A stretch of DNA of 64,000 nucleotides. Source: Monarcha castaneiventris obscurior. Taxonomy: Eukaryota > Chordata > Aves > Passeriformes > Monarchidae. The stretch spans positions 6,190,501 to 6,254,500 of the forward strand of contig JAMPIT010000848.1 of assembly GCA_026261815.1 (NCBI GenBank), given 5' to 3'. Position 1 is the first letter of the stretch. The number at the start of each line of letters is the position of its first letter. Shown here one piece after another: positions 11,196 through 21,172 of the stretch. Below the pieces are notes generated by a model. It was given only the letters and a program-made list of their open reading frames with translations. It was not told where the DNA came from and did not search any database. A program made the position numbers and the translations under genes.

Positions 11196-11766
11196 AACAC
11201 AAATCAGCACGGTGGCAGCACAAAGACAAACAAAACATCAACGCAATCTCTCCCTGTCCTTGCTCTCCAAGGCTCTGTGGTACCTGCTGTGATTTAGCTC
11301 TCCTGAGTTTGTTCCAAGCTCCTTGCTCTGAGGCTGGGCTGAATGAGAGAGCTCACCCCAGCAGGGCGAGGGTGAGAGAATTCCTGCCCTTGCTCAATTT
11401 ACGATATTGTGCCTCTATAATAGGATTTTTCCCCCTTGTATTAGATTTCAGGTGGATTTCTCAAATGGCAGGAAAACAGGCAGGAACACAAGTTTTATAG
11501 CTCCTGACGGCTCCAAAAGCACATTATTGAATTCCAGAGCGAGGGCATAGCAAAGGTGAGAAGTTGAGTCAGAATCTTGACGCAAAGCTCACGGAAGCCT
11601 CGGGCCCCGGGGCTCTGTGCTGACGTGGGCACTGGGCAGCAGATAAAAATCCTGTCTGTCTGCCCAAACTTCCCTGGCTGGTGCCTTCCTCATCCTCCTC
11701 TCCTCTGTTCCATGCCTGGCCACTCTCAGGCTGAGGGCCAGGAGCAGTGGGTGATGATCAGGGCTT
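11196..11766. other. single-copy DNA, no gene seen
   Basis: Nothing is recognised. It lies between a CR1 fragment and the second 474-bp LTR. The 101-codon frame at 11577-11882 only exists because it runs into that LTR. Confidence 0.5.
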
Positions 11767-11770
11767 GGAT

Positions 11771-12244
11771 TGATGCCATGATGAATTTTGTCTTTTCTGT
11801 TATCCCCCTGTTATACCTTTTTGCAACTTCTGTATTCTTGGTGCTTTTTTGCCTACATTCTTGGACTTGTTTGTTAAGCTAAGAGACTAAACATTTTAGA
11901 GGCTTCGTAGTTCGGGTGCCAGGGTGCCCAGAGCCCAAGGTCCTCTCCAGAACACATTTTGTAAACTAAGACAGAACCATCCAGGGGAAGGTTCCTTGGG
12001 AGGGGGGGCTCATTTGAGCCTCTCATTGGGGAATATTTGATAGATATGCTAATTAGTAAGACCTAGAATGTAAGACCAGATCTAGAAGAGGGGGACTTTG
12101 CAGTGGGGATGGGGGGGTGCACAGAGGTGTGTTCGACCTGTTCGTGGTGCACCTAAGGATCCTTACAATAAATACCAAGGTAAAACCCTTTTTCCCCTTC
12201 TAACCGTGTTCGCCTCTTGATTTTTAAGACCAGGAAAGGCATCA
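11771..12244 (+). mobile_element. solo LTR, 474 bp, 4-bp TSD, copy 2
   Basis: This has the same length and termini (TGATGCC...GGCATCA) as the LTR at 5556, with few substitutions. It is flanked by the exact 4-bp duplication GGAT at 11767-11770 and 12245-12248. AATAAA lies at 12167-12172. The different TSD shows that it is an independent insertion and not a local duplication of copy 1. Confidence 0.93.
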
Positions 12245-12330
12245 GGATGAGCCCCTCGGGGGGAGAGAAAGGACAGGAGGGAAGGGAGCTGGGGAGTGCT
12301 CCCAGGCTGGGGGCTGGGGTTTGGTGTTGG

Positions 12331-12453
12331 ATTCTCTGTGAAATGCTGGCTTTCCCTGATAATCCCAAAATGACAACTTCAGTTACAGGAGAAAAATGCA
12401 GCTCAGACAACTCACAACCCCACGGATCCAGCACCAGAAGCTTTTACAAATCT
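12331..12453 (+). repeat. unclassified direct repeat, copy A
   Basis: It matches 13788-13907 in the same orientation. Shared landmarks are ATTCTCTGTGAAATGCTGGC, AAAAATGCAGCTCAGACAA and CCCCACGGATCCAGCACCAG. Copy A has three more bases than copy B in the middle (AAAATGACAACTT against AAAATAACTT). GTGTTGG flanks it on both sides (12324-12330 and 12454-12460), but copy B lacks a matching pair, so this may be chance. Family unknown. Confidence 0.85.
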
Positions 12454-12886
12454 GTGTTGGCAGGGCTAGCTGCTTGTTTGCATGCTTGTCTTTATTCCCA
12501 CCCATTCATCCCATGGAAAATCAGCTGGGATATGTAGCTGTGCTAACGTTCCTGGCTGCTGCAGGGCAGGGCTGGGTGCCTCCCAGCTGGGAGCAGCAAA
12601 ATGCACTGGGTTGCCTTCCAAGGGAATAATTTTTCATCAGAAATCATGACAGGGCAACAACATTTTCCATCCTCCATCCAGGCTTTTGGCATCAGGTCCC
12701 TGGGGAGTTTTGGCTGGTGTTGTGCCTCGGCATGGGAATTTAAAGGTGCATCTGAGGTAGATGGGAATTTGTTTTGTGGAGTGAAGAGCTGAGGCTCAGT
12801 CACAGGAGGGGTCAGGCAGGTGGGAGGGGGCTGCTCTGGCTCTCCCAGTGAGGATCCAGGACCTGGTAGAGATGTGTAGGCAGCAC
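12454..12886. other. DNA between repeats, nothing recognised
   Basis: No gene or known repeat is supported in this stretch. Confidence 0.45.
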
Positions 12887-12946
12887 TTTTTAAGTGTTTT
12901 AAGTGATTAAATCAGGTTTTTAAGTGGTTTAAGTGTTTATAAACAC
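12887..12946. repeat. degenerate TTTTAAGTG repeat ending in a perfect palindrome
   Basis: The unit TTTTAAGTG or close variants (TTTTAAGTGA, TTTTTAAGTGG, TTTAAGTG) recurs about five times. The block ends in the 14-bp perfect palindrome GTGTTTATAAACAC at 12933-12946. Confidence 0.7.
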
Positions 12947-13044
12947 CACCAACCTGCAGCCTTAACGTGGGGCTGCTGGTACCTTAAAGAGAGGTTTTTA
13001 GGAGGTCTGGGAAGTTCCTTCCAAAAGCTGGTGGAGTGGGAGTC

Positions 13045-13282
13045 CCTGGAGCAAAGGGGAACCAAGGAATATCAGGAAAAGGCTCTTCCCCCAGAGGGTG
13101 CTGGGCACTGCCCAGGCTCCCCAGGGAATGGGCACAGCCCCGAGGCTGCCAGAGCTCCAGGAGCGTTTGGGCAGCGCTGCCAGGGATGCCCAGGGTGGGG
13201 TTGTTGGGGTGTGTGTGCAGGGCTGGGGTTGGACTGGGTGATCCCTGTGGGTCCAGCTCAGGATATTCCCTGATTCTGTGAT
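13045..13282 (+). mobile_element. CR1 LINE, 5'-truncated
   Basis: It contains the subfamily block GAGGGTGCTGGGCACTGCCC and GAGCGTTTGGGCAGCGCTGC. It ends in a tail reading GGATATTCCCTGATTCTGTG. It is closely similar to the copies at 1072, 20738, 30558 and 42939. It lies between the two copies of the unclassified direct repeat. Confidence 0.92.
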
Positions 13283-13787
13283 CTCTCCCCAAATGCAGGC
13301 AGTGTCACTCACCTCCTGGGTAAGAGAGGCCAGCTGGAATGAGGCTGGAGCCCCCGGGACACAAGGACAGTGTTCTCCAGAGGTTTCTTTCTCACCATTT
13401 CATCAGCAAGTCTCTAATTAAGCTCTCAGAGCACACCCTGTTCCAGACTGGCCTGTGGATGAAACTGACCTTTAAAAAGGGAACTGAGATACCCAAGGGG
13501 CTGGACACCTCCAGGACTGGACAGCAGGTGAGCATTAATCTGAGAGATAAATTTTTAATGCTACAGCTTAAAATCCCCAATTGTCTGCAAGATTGATTTC
13601 TTCGCCTCTCTGGGCTTGTCCCTGCACCTGACAATTGCAGGAATGATGTTGCAGTGATGGAGGACAGACAGGAACCTTGCAGTTTGTGTCTCCAGGACTG
13701 GATGGCTGTGTCCTGGGTGGGGTCTGAGGGTCCTGGTGTCTGGCTGCTGGGTCACCTTCCATTGTCATCTACCTCACCGAGTGCTGG
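13283..13787. other. DNA between repeats, nothing recognised
   Basis: Short frames only, with no domain. Confidence 0.45.
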
Positions 13788-13907
13788 ATTCTCTGTGAAA
13801 TGCTGGCTTTCCCTCATAATCCCAAAATAACTTCAGTTGCGCGAGAAAAATGCAGCTCAGACAATTCACAACCCCACGGATCCAGCACCAGAGGCTTTTA
13901 TGAATCT
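13788..13907 (+). repeat. unclassified direct repeat, copy B
   Basis: This is the direct partner of 12331-12453, about 1.45 kb downstream. It is slightly diverged and three bases shorter in the middle. The right edge passes into a small local duplication (TTTATGAATCTC then TTTATGAACGCG). Confidence 0.85.
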
Positions 13908-14211
13908 CTTTATGAACGCGCTGCCAAGTGCGAGATCCACCCAAGGCATTCCAGAGGTGGCCACAGGGCTTGGGGAAGGGGCTGCAGTGGCAGGAAGGGC
14001 CCTGGGGCTGGTGGCAGTGGTGGTGGGCAGGGCTGGACCCTCGGGCAGCAGCTTCAATCCTGGAAACTCCTCTTGGTGCTGGAGCAGGGTGGGAGGGCTC
14101 TGCTGCCATGGTCCTGCCACGGGACCCCCTGCTCCTGCTGCACCAGTGCCCCTTGGAGCATTTTTCATGGCTGTGAATCTGCCATCCTATAAAAGCAGCT
14201 ATTCCTGCATG

Positions 14212-14274
14212 GCTGGGCTTGGAAGGAGATTATCTTTAAGGTCCCTTCAAACCCAAATAATTCTGTTGTTCTAC
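14212..14274 (+). mobile_element. CR1 LINE 3' tail only
   Basis: A short piece reading TCTTTAAGGTCCCTTCAAAC followed by AAATAATTCTGTTGTTCTA, the extreme 3' end of a CR1. The upstream part is missing. Confidence 0.75.
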
Positions 14275-15217
14275 AACTTAAAGCATTGCTGGCCAAGGAG
14301 AGGCTGCTCCATCCCCTTAACTCCATCACAGAGCAGAGAGGTTTCTTCCCCTTGCCCCATGCTGGGAATGCATTTGGGAATGTCAGGGCCACATCCTGTG
14401 GCTTTGGGGTCTAATTCAGGCACTGGACCAGGGGAAGAGCCCCTCAGTCCCTGGCTCCTCACAATGTGGAGCAGCCTGAGCCTGGTGGGACTTGGCTCCT
14501 GAGCAGCACAATGGGAGCAGAAGTTCCTGCTGATACTGCAGTGGAGAAATGCTGCATTAAAGCAGGAAATATCCAATGTGCATTGCAAATGAAGAGGTTT
14601 TTCATTTGTGTTCTAAAGGAGGAAAAATATCGCCAAGCTCAGTTAATAACACAGGAAAGCTCTTGTGGTTATCAGGGATCTTCAGCTCTAATCCCCTCTG
14701 ATAACAGTAAATTGAAGCAGCTCCTCTGCCGAGGTTTCTCTGTTGCTGGATCGTACCCATATAATAAGAGAAATGGGCACTGCCTCTCCTATTTACCATT
14801 CCTTCATTTAAATAAGTTTTTAAACTGCACTTTCCTCCCTTCAGAGGCATCTGATTTACTGCATTTTAAACAGAAACCACTCCTGCAACAATGCCTCTTT
14901 CTATCAAGATTTGTAATCAGGCTGTTCCTGTTGAACTGTTGTTACTCAAGTTATTAATTTGTCATTTTGCACGGAGTCTGATCAGAGAAAGAGATGAACA
15001 GGAGTGTCTGTGCACCTGCAGGCAGAGCAGGATGGATTTAATTAGAGCAAAGAAAGCTGCAGGTTTTATTTTGTGTTTGTGTTTGTTGGTTTGGTTTTTC
15101 CTCAGCCCAGCATTTTAAGAGCTTACACAGCAATCTGCATAATTACTATGCAGAGTTTTACTTAGCTTCTTACACCTAATTTGATTAATGATAATGATTC
15201 TGACAGGGTAGATGGAG
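14275..15217. other. single-copy DNA, partly AT-rich; no gene seen
   Basis: The plus-strand frame of 163 codons at 14466-14957 has no recognisable domain. The stretch 14600-14960 is non-repetitive with several ATAA and TAAT cores and could be conserved non-coding sequence. Confidence 0.4.
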
Positions 15218-15480
15218 AGGGAGTTTTTACAAAGACATGGAGTGACAGGACAAGGGGAATGGCCTTAGGCTGAAGAAGATGGGATATTGGGAAGGAATTG
15301 TTCCCTATGAAGGTGGGCAGGCCCTGGCACAGGGTGCCCAGAGAAGCTGTGGCTGCCCCTGGATCCCTGGCAGTGCCCAAGGCCAGGCTGGATGGGGCTT
15401 GGAGCAGCCTGGGATGGTGGAAGGTGTCCCTGCCCATGGGACTTTAAGGTCCCTTCCAGCTCAACCCATTCTGTGATTCT
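15218..15480 (+). mobile_element. CR1 LINE, 5'-truncated
   Basis: It starts around GGAGTGACAGGACAAGGGGA and carries CCCTGGCACAGGGTGCCCAG and GGCAGTGCCCAAGGCCAGGC. It ends in CAACCCATTCTGTGATTCT. This is the subfamily represented at 428, 32325 and 43336. Confidence 0.92.
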
Positions 15481-17224
15481 CAGGTCACAGCAAATTTTGT
15501 GTGAGGGAAGAAGATGGATGAGCTTTGGCGCTGTTCACTCTAGAGACAGCAACCACTGCACACAGGCCTTTAGCACTGGTTTCAGGGTGATTTCCTTGCT
15601 CTTGGGCTGCTGTCTGTGTGAGCAGGGAGGTGGAAACCTTTGCACTGAACATGAGCTTTGTTTTCTGAGCTCGGCTCCAGTGCTGCCCTGCCCAGACCGA
15701 GTTTCTGCTGCTGGAAATTCTCTGGGGCAGGTTTGATGTCCCACTCAGTAACCCCAGCTTGCCTGGTGGCTCAGACCTCTCCAGCTGCCTCAGGCACCTT
15801 CCCTCTACTTGCTGGCTGACACAACAAAGTAAAGTTTTCCATCCATTTCTTCTGCTCACGGTTCAAGCCCAGCAACCCTCTGCAGCTGGGTTTTGCTCCA
15901 GGAAAGGTGTTAGGAAGAGTAGAAATATTAATTAGAAGGCGCTGACATTTTTTTCTCGCCATTTCTCTTTCACACTTTCACTCATATTTTACTGTGAGGA
16001 GAGTGCAGCACTGGGGAGGCCATGGAGGTTTTGAAGGCTCAGCTGGGTAAAGTCGTGGCTGAGCTGGTCTAGTGTTGATTCTAATCCTACTTTGAGAAGG
16101 ATCTTGGGCCAGAGAGCTCCAGCAACCCCCATTTCTGTGGCTCCTCAGGTTCTGTGCAAAGCCAGCCCCAGTTTGCTCTGCCTGAAGAGCCTCTGGAGGA
16201 GTGAGTTTGTTTGGGTGAAAGAAGAGGGAGCTGAGGCTGTGATCCCACCTTCCCAGGATGAATAAAAAAAAGAAAAAGGAATTCTGGCAGGAAGAGAAGC
16301 CCCATTTTTATTGATGCTGCACAGAAGCAAGTGATTTTGCATCTAGTTTTAGGAGAGCAGTATAACTGCTTTTGACAGCCTGGTCTAATAATAATAAAAA
16401 GGCCCAGCTCCTCATATTGCAACCTGATAGTGAAGCTGGAGTGTGAATTTATCCCATAAAAATTCATCTACCATGGCTAAAGCCCTGTAAATTGAGTCCT
16501 GTGTTTTGGTTGTTAAATAAAAACAAAAACACGCCGCAGAGTAATGACAGAAACATCGCTCAGCTCTTGCAACTGTGTCTTGTTAAAACATCACTTAGGG
16601 TAATTTACAGGCTTTGATTAAAGCATGTATTTCAATGAATTGTTGTTTCCCATCTCTCCCCTTCTCCTGCTCCCCTCTCACCCCGTGGGGATGTAAAACA
16701 CCACGCTGAGGCTGGATTTCTTCAGGGAGAAAGCAGGAACCCATTACCCTGCACCATAAACCCCTGCCACACTTTGGTGTTCACTGCCTGTCACCAGCCA
16801 CGAGCTTTTGTTACAGCTCAGAAGGCCAAAGGATGGATGAGATGCTCCCTGTGGAGAAGTTTTTGGGAAGCAGCAGGGGAGATTCTGCCCCACAGCCAGG
16901 GCTGTGCCCCACCTCCCCTGCCCATCTCCATCCCAGATCCTTGCTTGTGCCCAAATCACTGCTGAGAGCACAGCAGAGGATGTTTGCAAGCCTAAAACCT
17001 TGAGCACAAGGAGAGACATTTGTATTAAAGTGCTGTCAGACATCAGAGAGTGTTCCTGGGCTGTCTCAGTGAAGCTCAGCTGTGTTAGATGGGAGCAGAA
17101 ATCCAGGGAGCTGCCTCTGCCAGTGAGTGGAGGGAGCACCTGCAGGGAAACCTCCTTTGAGCCCTGTCCCAGGAGCCTGGAACATGCAGCTTGTGCTCTC
17201 CCTGAGCCATGGGCTCAGCCTTTT
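15481..17224. other. single-copy DNA, no gene seen
   Basis: The minus-strand frames of 124-131 codons show no domain. Several AATAAA or AATAAAA motifs in AT-rich DNA (16260-16530) have no transcript context. Confidence 0.5.
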
Positions 17225-17988
17225 GTTGAATTTAAAGGCCTTCCATGGATTATTCTTCTGCCAACTTGCCCAGCTGCTTTTTGAACCCATCTAAAACTTC
17301 TTCTCTGCAGGTTCCTGCAGGAAGAAGATCCCCAGCTGAACTCTGGGGTGTGTGAAAAGGGCCTCCTGAGGCCTGTTTTGAACCTTCCAATTACTGATTT
17401 CACTTCATGGTCCCAAATTCTTGCATTAGAATAGACCACAATGACTCATTTCCTCCCTCCTGTCTTTGTGTCTCATCCCATCTCCTGTGCCTCTCTATTC
17501 CAATTTTCTCTTTCCCACCCTGAAAGGCCCTAATCTGTTTGGCTGCTTCTCATCTGGGAGCTGTTTCATACCTCTGATGGCCTTTGCTGCTTTCCCCTGG
17601 ACATCTTTCATTCCCACTTTGCTCTTTTCCAAACAGAAGGCCCAGCTCTCGAGACGCTGGGAAGCCATGAATTTATGCAGTGGCAGAAAGCACCAAAATA
17701 GATGTTCTCTCTTTCATTCCCTAATAATTCCCACTGTTTCATTCGCCTTTTTCTGACCATTTCTGAGTTTTTCACAGAACCTGGAGATCTGCACCGTGCA
17801 TGCACAGAGCCCAATATTAGAAATACAGAATGGCTGATCAGCATCCCATTTATCCACATGCACATGCACCATGTGAATTTCTCCATATTAAGCTTAATCC
17901 AGCATTTGCTTGCCTGCTCAGCCAGGTTTTTCTGCAAGTCTTTGCAGCCAGCTCCCTTTTTTTGCTGCTCTGAGAAACTTTGGGTCAC
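17225..17988 (-). mobile_element. very old CR1 LINE with end of reverse transcriptase
   Basis: Read on the minus strand, the 5' part translates in one frame of about 126 codons (17988 to 17608) to a decayed CR1 reverse-transcriptase C-terminus. It contains CKDLQKNLAEQASK and KLNMEKF, which correspond to the conserved CR1 stretches of the form LQ-DL---A-KW--KFN--KC. The usual 3' continuation follows, with a segment like NWELLGNE and 'MKQLPDEKQPNRLGPFRVGK', and then the short untranslated end (GTTCAAAAAGCAGCTGGGCA). The order fits ancient amniote CR1 and not the bird subfamilies seen elsewhere in the window. It lacks a clear tail. Confidence 0.78.
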
Positions 17989-18032
17989 GAGGAAATGCAG
18001 TTAAAGCAACAGAAGCAACTGGAGTTTTCTAT

Positions 18033-18197
18033 AATAGAAACATGGAATAGTTGGGGTTGGAAGGGACCTTAAAGCCCATCTCATTCCACTCCTTTCCATG
18101 GGCAGGGACATCTTCCACTAGCCCAGGTTGTTCATGCAGCTCCAAATGCATGAACACTTCCCAAACAGCTCATCCCTGCCCGTGGTCCTGTCAGGGA
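18033..18197 (-). mobile_element. CR1 LINE 3'-end fragment, minus strand
   Basis: The plus strand reads AACATGGAATAGTTGGGGTT, GGAAGGGACCTTAAAGCCCA and GGGCAGGGACATCTTCCACT, the reverse complement of a CR1 3' end. The inner part is decayed. It lies next to the older CR1 at 17225-17988 but is a separate insertion. Confidence 0.85.
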
Positions 18198-20130
18198 AGT
18201 GCTTTATTTTTTATTATTATTTATGGCTTTAGTTTTTGTGTGCAGAATTCACAAGGTTTGGAGCCACGGAAGAACTTCTCCCTGTGGCATTCAGCAAGAA
18301 ACTGAGGGCATGGAGGAAGGTTTGGGCTGGCCAAGAGTTTCCTTCAGCCTATATTATCATTGCCATTTCTATTGCAGTGTCCCCACACTGAGCCAACCCC
18401 TTGCAGCTCAGAATTATTTGAATTCCTTTGGGTTTGACAGGCTCTGACAGACCCCAATCCATCTCCTACTTCCAAAACTGTTGTTAGAAGCCCTGATTAT
18501 TTCATGACTTCCATTCTGTTTGTGTGCTGACACTGCTTTCCCGTGCCGTGCGTTCCTGGCAGATGTGGATTTTATAACAAACCACATAAATTTACAGCAA
18601 GTCTCTCCAGCAGTAAAATCTGGGAGTTTTCCATCAGCTGCCAGCGAGCTGCAGCAGTAAATGAAGCTCCCTTTCAGCAGCTGCACTGCACTGGAACCAA
18701 CAAACCCTTCCTGTGTTAGCCCACAAATCAGGCTGAGCTCTCTCTCTGAGAGGACAGGGACGTGCAGGGGCAGAATAACAACATTTTTCCACGTTCGTGC
18801 TATTTCACTTCTGGAAAATAAAGATGCAAGCCCTGCCTCTTCATGGGAAACTGATCCTAACTGGTCATCCCAGCTCCCACCAGACCAGAGTAACAAAGAT
18901 TCTGACACCACTGGAGGACATTTTCACCTGGTCCTGCCAGGACCAGGCTGTTCCCCTCCTGAGCCCTGCAGTGGCTGCAATGGGATGAGCCTCTCTCCAC
19001 ATCCACGAAATCCAAACCTGAGCATCCTCCTGCAGATCCAGCTCGATGCCAGTCTGTTATCAGCACGTGGCCACCTTCCTGCAGAGCTGGGAGATAAAAT
19101 CAGCCATTGTGCAGCACCAGGAGGACAGGCAGTGACCACGCTGGGGGCACAGTGGTGCACACAAGTGGCTGGGCTGGGATAAAGCAGCACCAAACTGCCC
19201 CGTGCAGCCCGGAGTGAGTCTGATCCGCTGGGAAAAGCCTGTGGTGCCTTTCCTTGTGCACCTCTACCATCTTTTATCTGGTGCCAGACCCTCCAAATCC
19301 AGCATTTACCAGCAGCCAAACGTGAGCTCTGAACTCCGTGCTCTCAGGGGAGGGGAAGCAGGGACAGACATTTCTGCCCCTCCTGGGAGCATCCCTCAGG
19401 TGGGTGAATGCCCTGTGTCCCTGCTTTGTGTTGGGTTGTCCTGGCACCTGCTGAGCTGTGGAGCTGCCAAGCTCCTGAGCAGCTGGGAATGCTTTGAAGA
19501 CCTCAGCCTTAGCCAGGGCTGCCTTTTTTCCTCTCCATTTTTGACAGCAGCAGAGGGGACCTTTGGGCGCTTCAAAGCCCGATTTTAATCCCTTACCTGA
19601 TTGAAGCAATTGCCTCCTTTAACTCTGGGATTTCTTGTCATTAGCCTCACGACCTCTGGGATGAAGGGATTCATCTTCAAAAGCCAAACTGGCTTTGTCT
19701 GTGCTGGGCCTGGGGCTGCTCCTGCTTTCCCCAGTGTGGGATTCCCTACTCGGCACTGCTTCCAGGGGTCGTGCTCTGCCCTGGAAACCAGGAGGGGCTG
19801 CTGCAACTCTGCCAGTCTCGTTGTCCCTGACTTTATTTGCTGTGGAGATATTTAATTGCACTGCCTTGGCGTGGGATTAAAGAGGAGGACGTGTCCCCTT
19901 CTCTTGCCAGCTTTAGAGATGCATTTTTTCACATATATACCAGAGAATTCCGAGCACTCCTTGCTGTTTCCTAATTCAGAAGAGCTCTCTGCCACCCAGG
20001 GCTGGTTTTTCCTGTTGCAGTAACACCTGGGGATCCAGAGGAGTTCCAGAGCCTGCACCCACCTTGTGCTGGGTGCAGTGCAGGTGGGACCCACACAGCT
20101 CCAGGGGCTGAGGAAACCCAGGGCAGCTGG
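18198..20130. other. single-copy DNA, no gene seen
   Basis: Frames of 128-173 codons overlap on opposite strands (18661-19182 plus, 18924-19319 minus) and have no domain. No repeat is recognised. Confidence 0.5.
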
Positions 20131-20433
20131 ATGCAGAGGGATGGAATGGATGCAGATGGATGGAATGGATGCAGAGGGATGGAATGGATGCAGAGGGATG
20201 GAATGGATACAGATGGATGGAATGGATGCAGAGGGATGGAATGGATGCAGATGGATGGAATGGATGCAGAGGGATGGAATGGATGCAGAGGGATGGAATG
20301 GATGCAGAGGGATGGAGTGGATGCAGAGGGATGGAATGGATGCAGAGGGATGGAATGGATGCAGAGGGATGGAAGGATGGCAGAGGGATGGAAGGATGGC
20401 AGAGGGATGGAAGGATGGCAGAGGGATGGAGTG
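20131..20433. repeat. 19-bp minisatellite, about 16 units
   Basis: The basic unit is ATGCAGAGGGATGGAATGG. A T replaces G in some units (ATGCAGATGGATGGAATGG at units 2, 5 and 7). The last three units are a variant, ATGGCAGAGGGATGGAAGG. Because 19 is not a multiple of 3 and the unit contains no stop in any phase, all three plus-strand frames stay open and encode 19-residue repeats. Two minus-strand frames also stay open. These frames are a side effect of the repeat and not genes. Confidence 0.97.
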
Positions 20434-20737
20434 AGTGCAGCTGCATGCAGTGACCAGCTGGTGGGATGGCTGCTGGAAAGCACGGGCTCACACCACTGCA
20501 AACCAGTCCTGCCAGGGTCAGTTACTGGGAGTGGGGGCTTTCTGTGACTCCAGCCTGTGTGTGGCCGTGGCACAGCCACAATTCCCGGGTTCTCTCTTTG
20601 GGGTGAGTCCATCTGATTTACTGTTTGGCTTTTTATAGCTCAGAAGACATTGGGCCAGTAGACAACAGTGTTGTCTGGGCACAAATCTGGACCCCAACAC
20701 TTCCAGGGGCACCACAATATAAAAAAAGACATTAAGC

Positions 20738-21172
20738 TGTTAGAGAGTGTCCAAATGAGGCCATGAGGATTGGGAAGGGTCTGGAGGGGAAATGGTATGA
20801 GGAGCACAGGGTTTGTTCAGCCTGGGCAAGAGGAGACTAAGGGGAGACCTCACTGTGGTCTTCAACATCCTCATGAGGGGCAGATGAGGGGCAGGCACTG
20901 ATCTCTGCTCTGTGACAGGGACAGCACTCAGGGAAGGGCTGGAGCTGTGCCAGGGGAGGTCAGGCTGGAGATCAGGAAAGGTTCTTCCCCCAGAGGGTGC
21001 TGGGCACTGCCCAGGCTCCCCAGGGAATGGGCACGGCCCCGAGGCTGCCAGAGCTCCAGGAGCGTTTGGGCAGCGCTGCCAGGGATGCCCAGGGTGGGGT
21101 TGTTGGGGTGTCTGTGCAGGGCTGGGGTTGTAGTGGGTGATCCCAGCCCAGGATATTCTGTGGTTCCCTGAT
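20738..21172 (+). mobile_element. CR1 LINE, 5'-truncated, among the longer bird-type copies
   Basis: It begins AGAGAGTGTCCAAATGAGGC in the reverse-transcriptase tail and passes GTTTGTTCAGCCTGGGCAAG. It then enters the subfamily block GAGGGTGCTGGGCACTGCCC and ends in CCCAGGATATTCTGTGGTTC. It overlaps in content with the left half of the copy at 1072. It is not intact. Confidence 0.92.

Noticed and set aside
5556..12244. The two plus-strand 474-bp LTRs as the ends of one provirus
   Set aside because: Each has its own different 4-bp TSD on both sides, so they are separate solo LTRs. The 5.7 kb between shows no retroviral genes.
12324..12460. GTGTTGG on both sides of the direct-repeat copy A, as a possible TSD
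   Set aside because: The other copy (13788-13907) has no such pair, so the match may be chance.
13837..14502. 221-codon plus-strand frame
   Set aside because: It begins inside the unclassified direct repeat, runs through GC-rich DNA and a CR1 tail, and has no domain.
20066..20612. Open frames of 97-213 codons on both strands
   Set aside because: They are produced by the 19-bp minisatellite, which has no stop in several phases.
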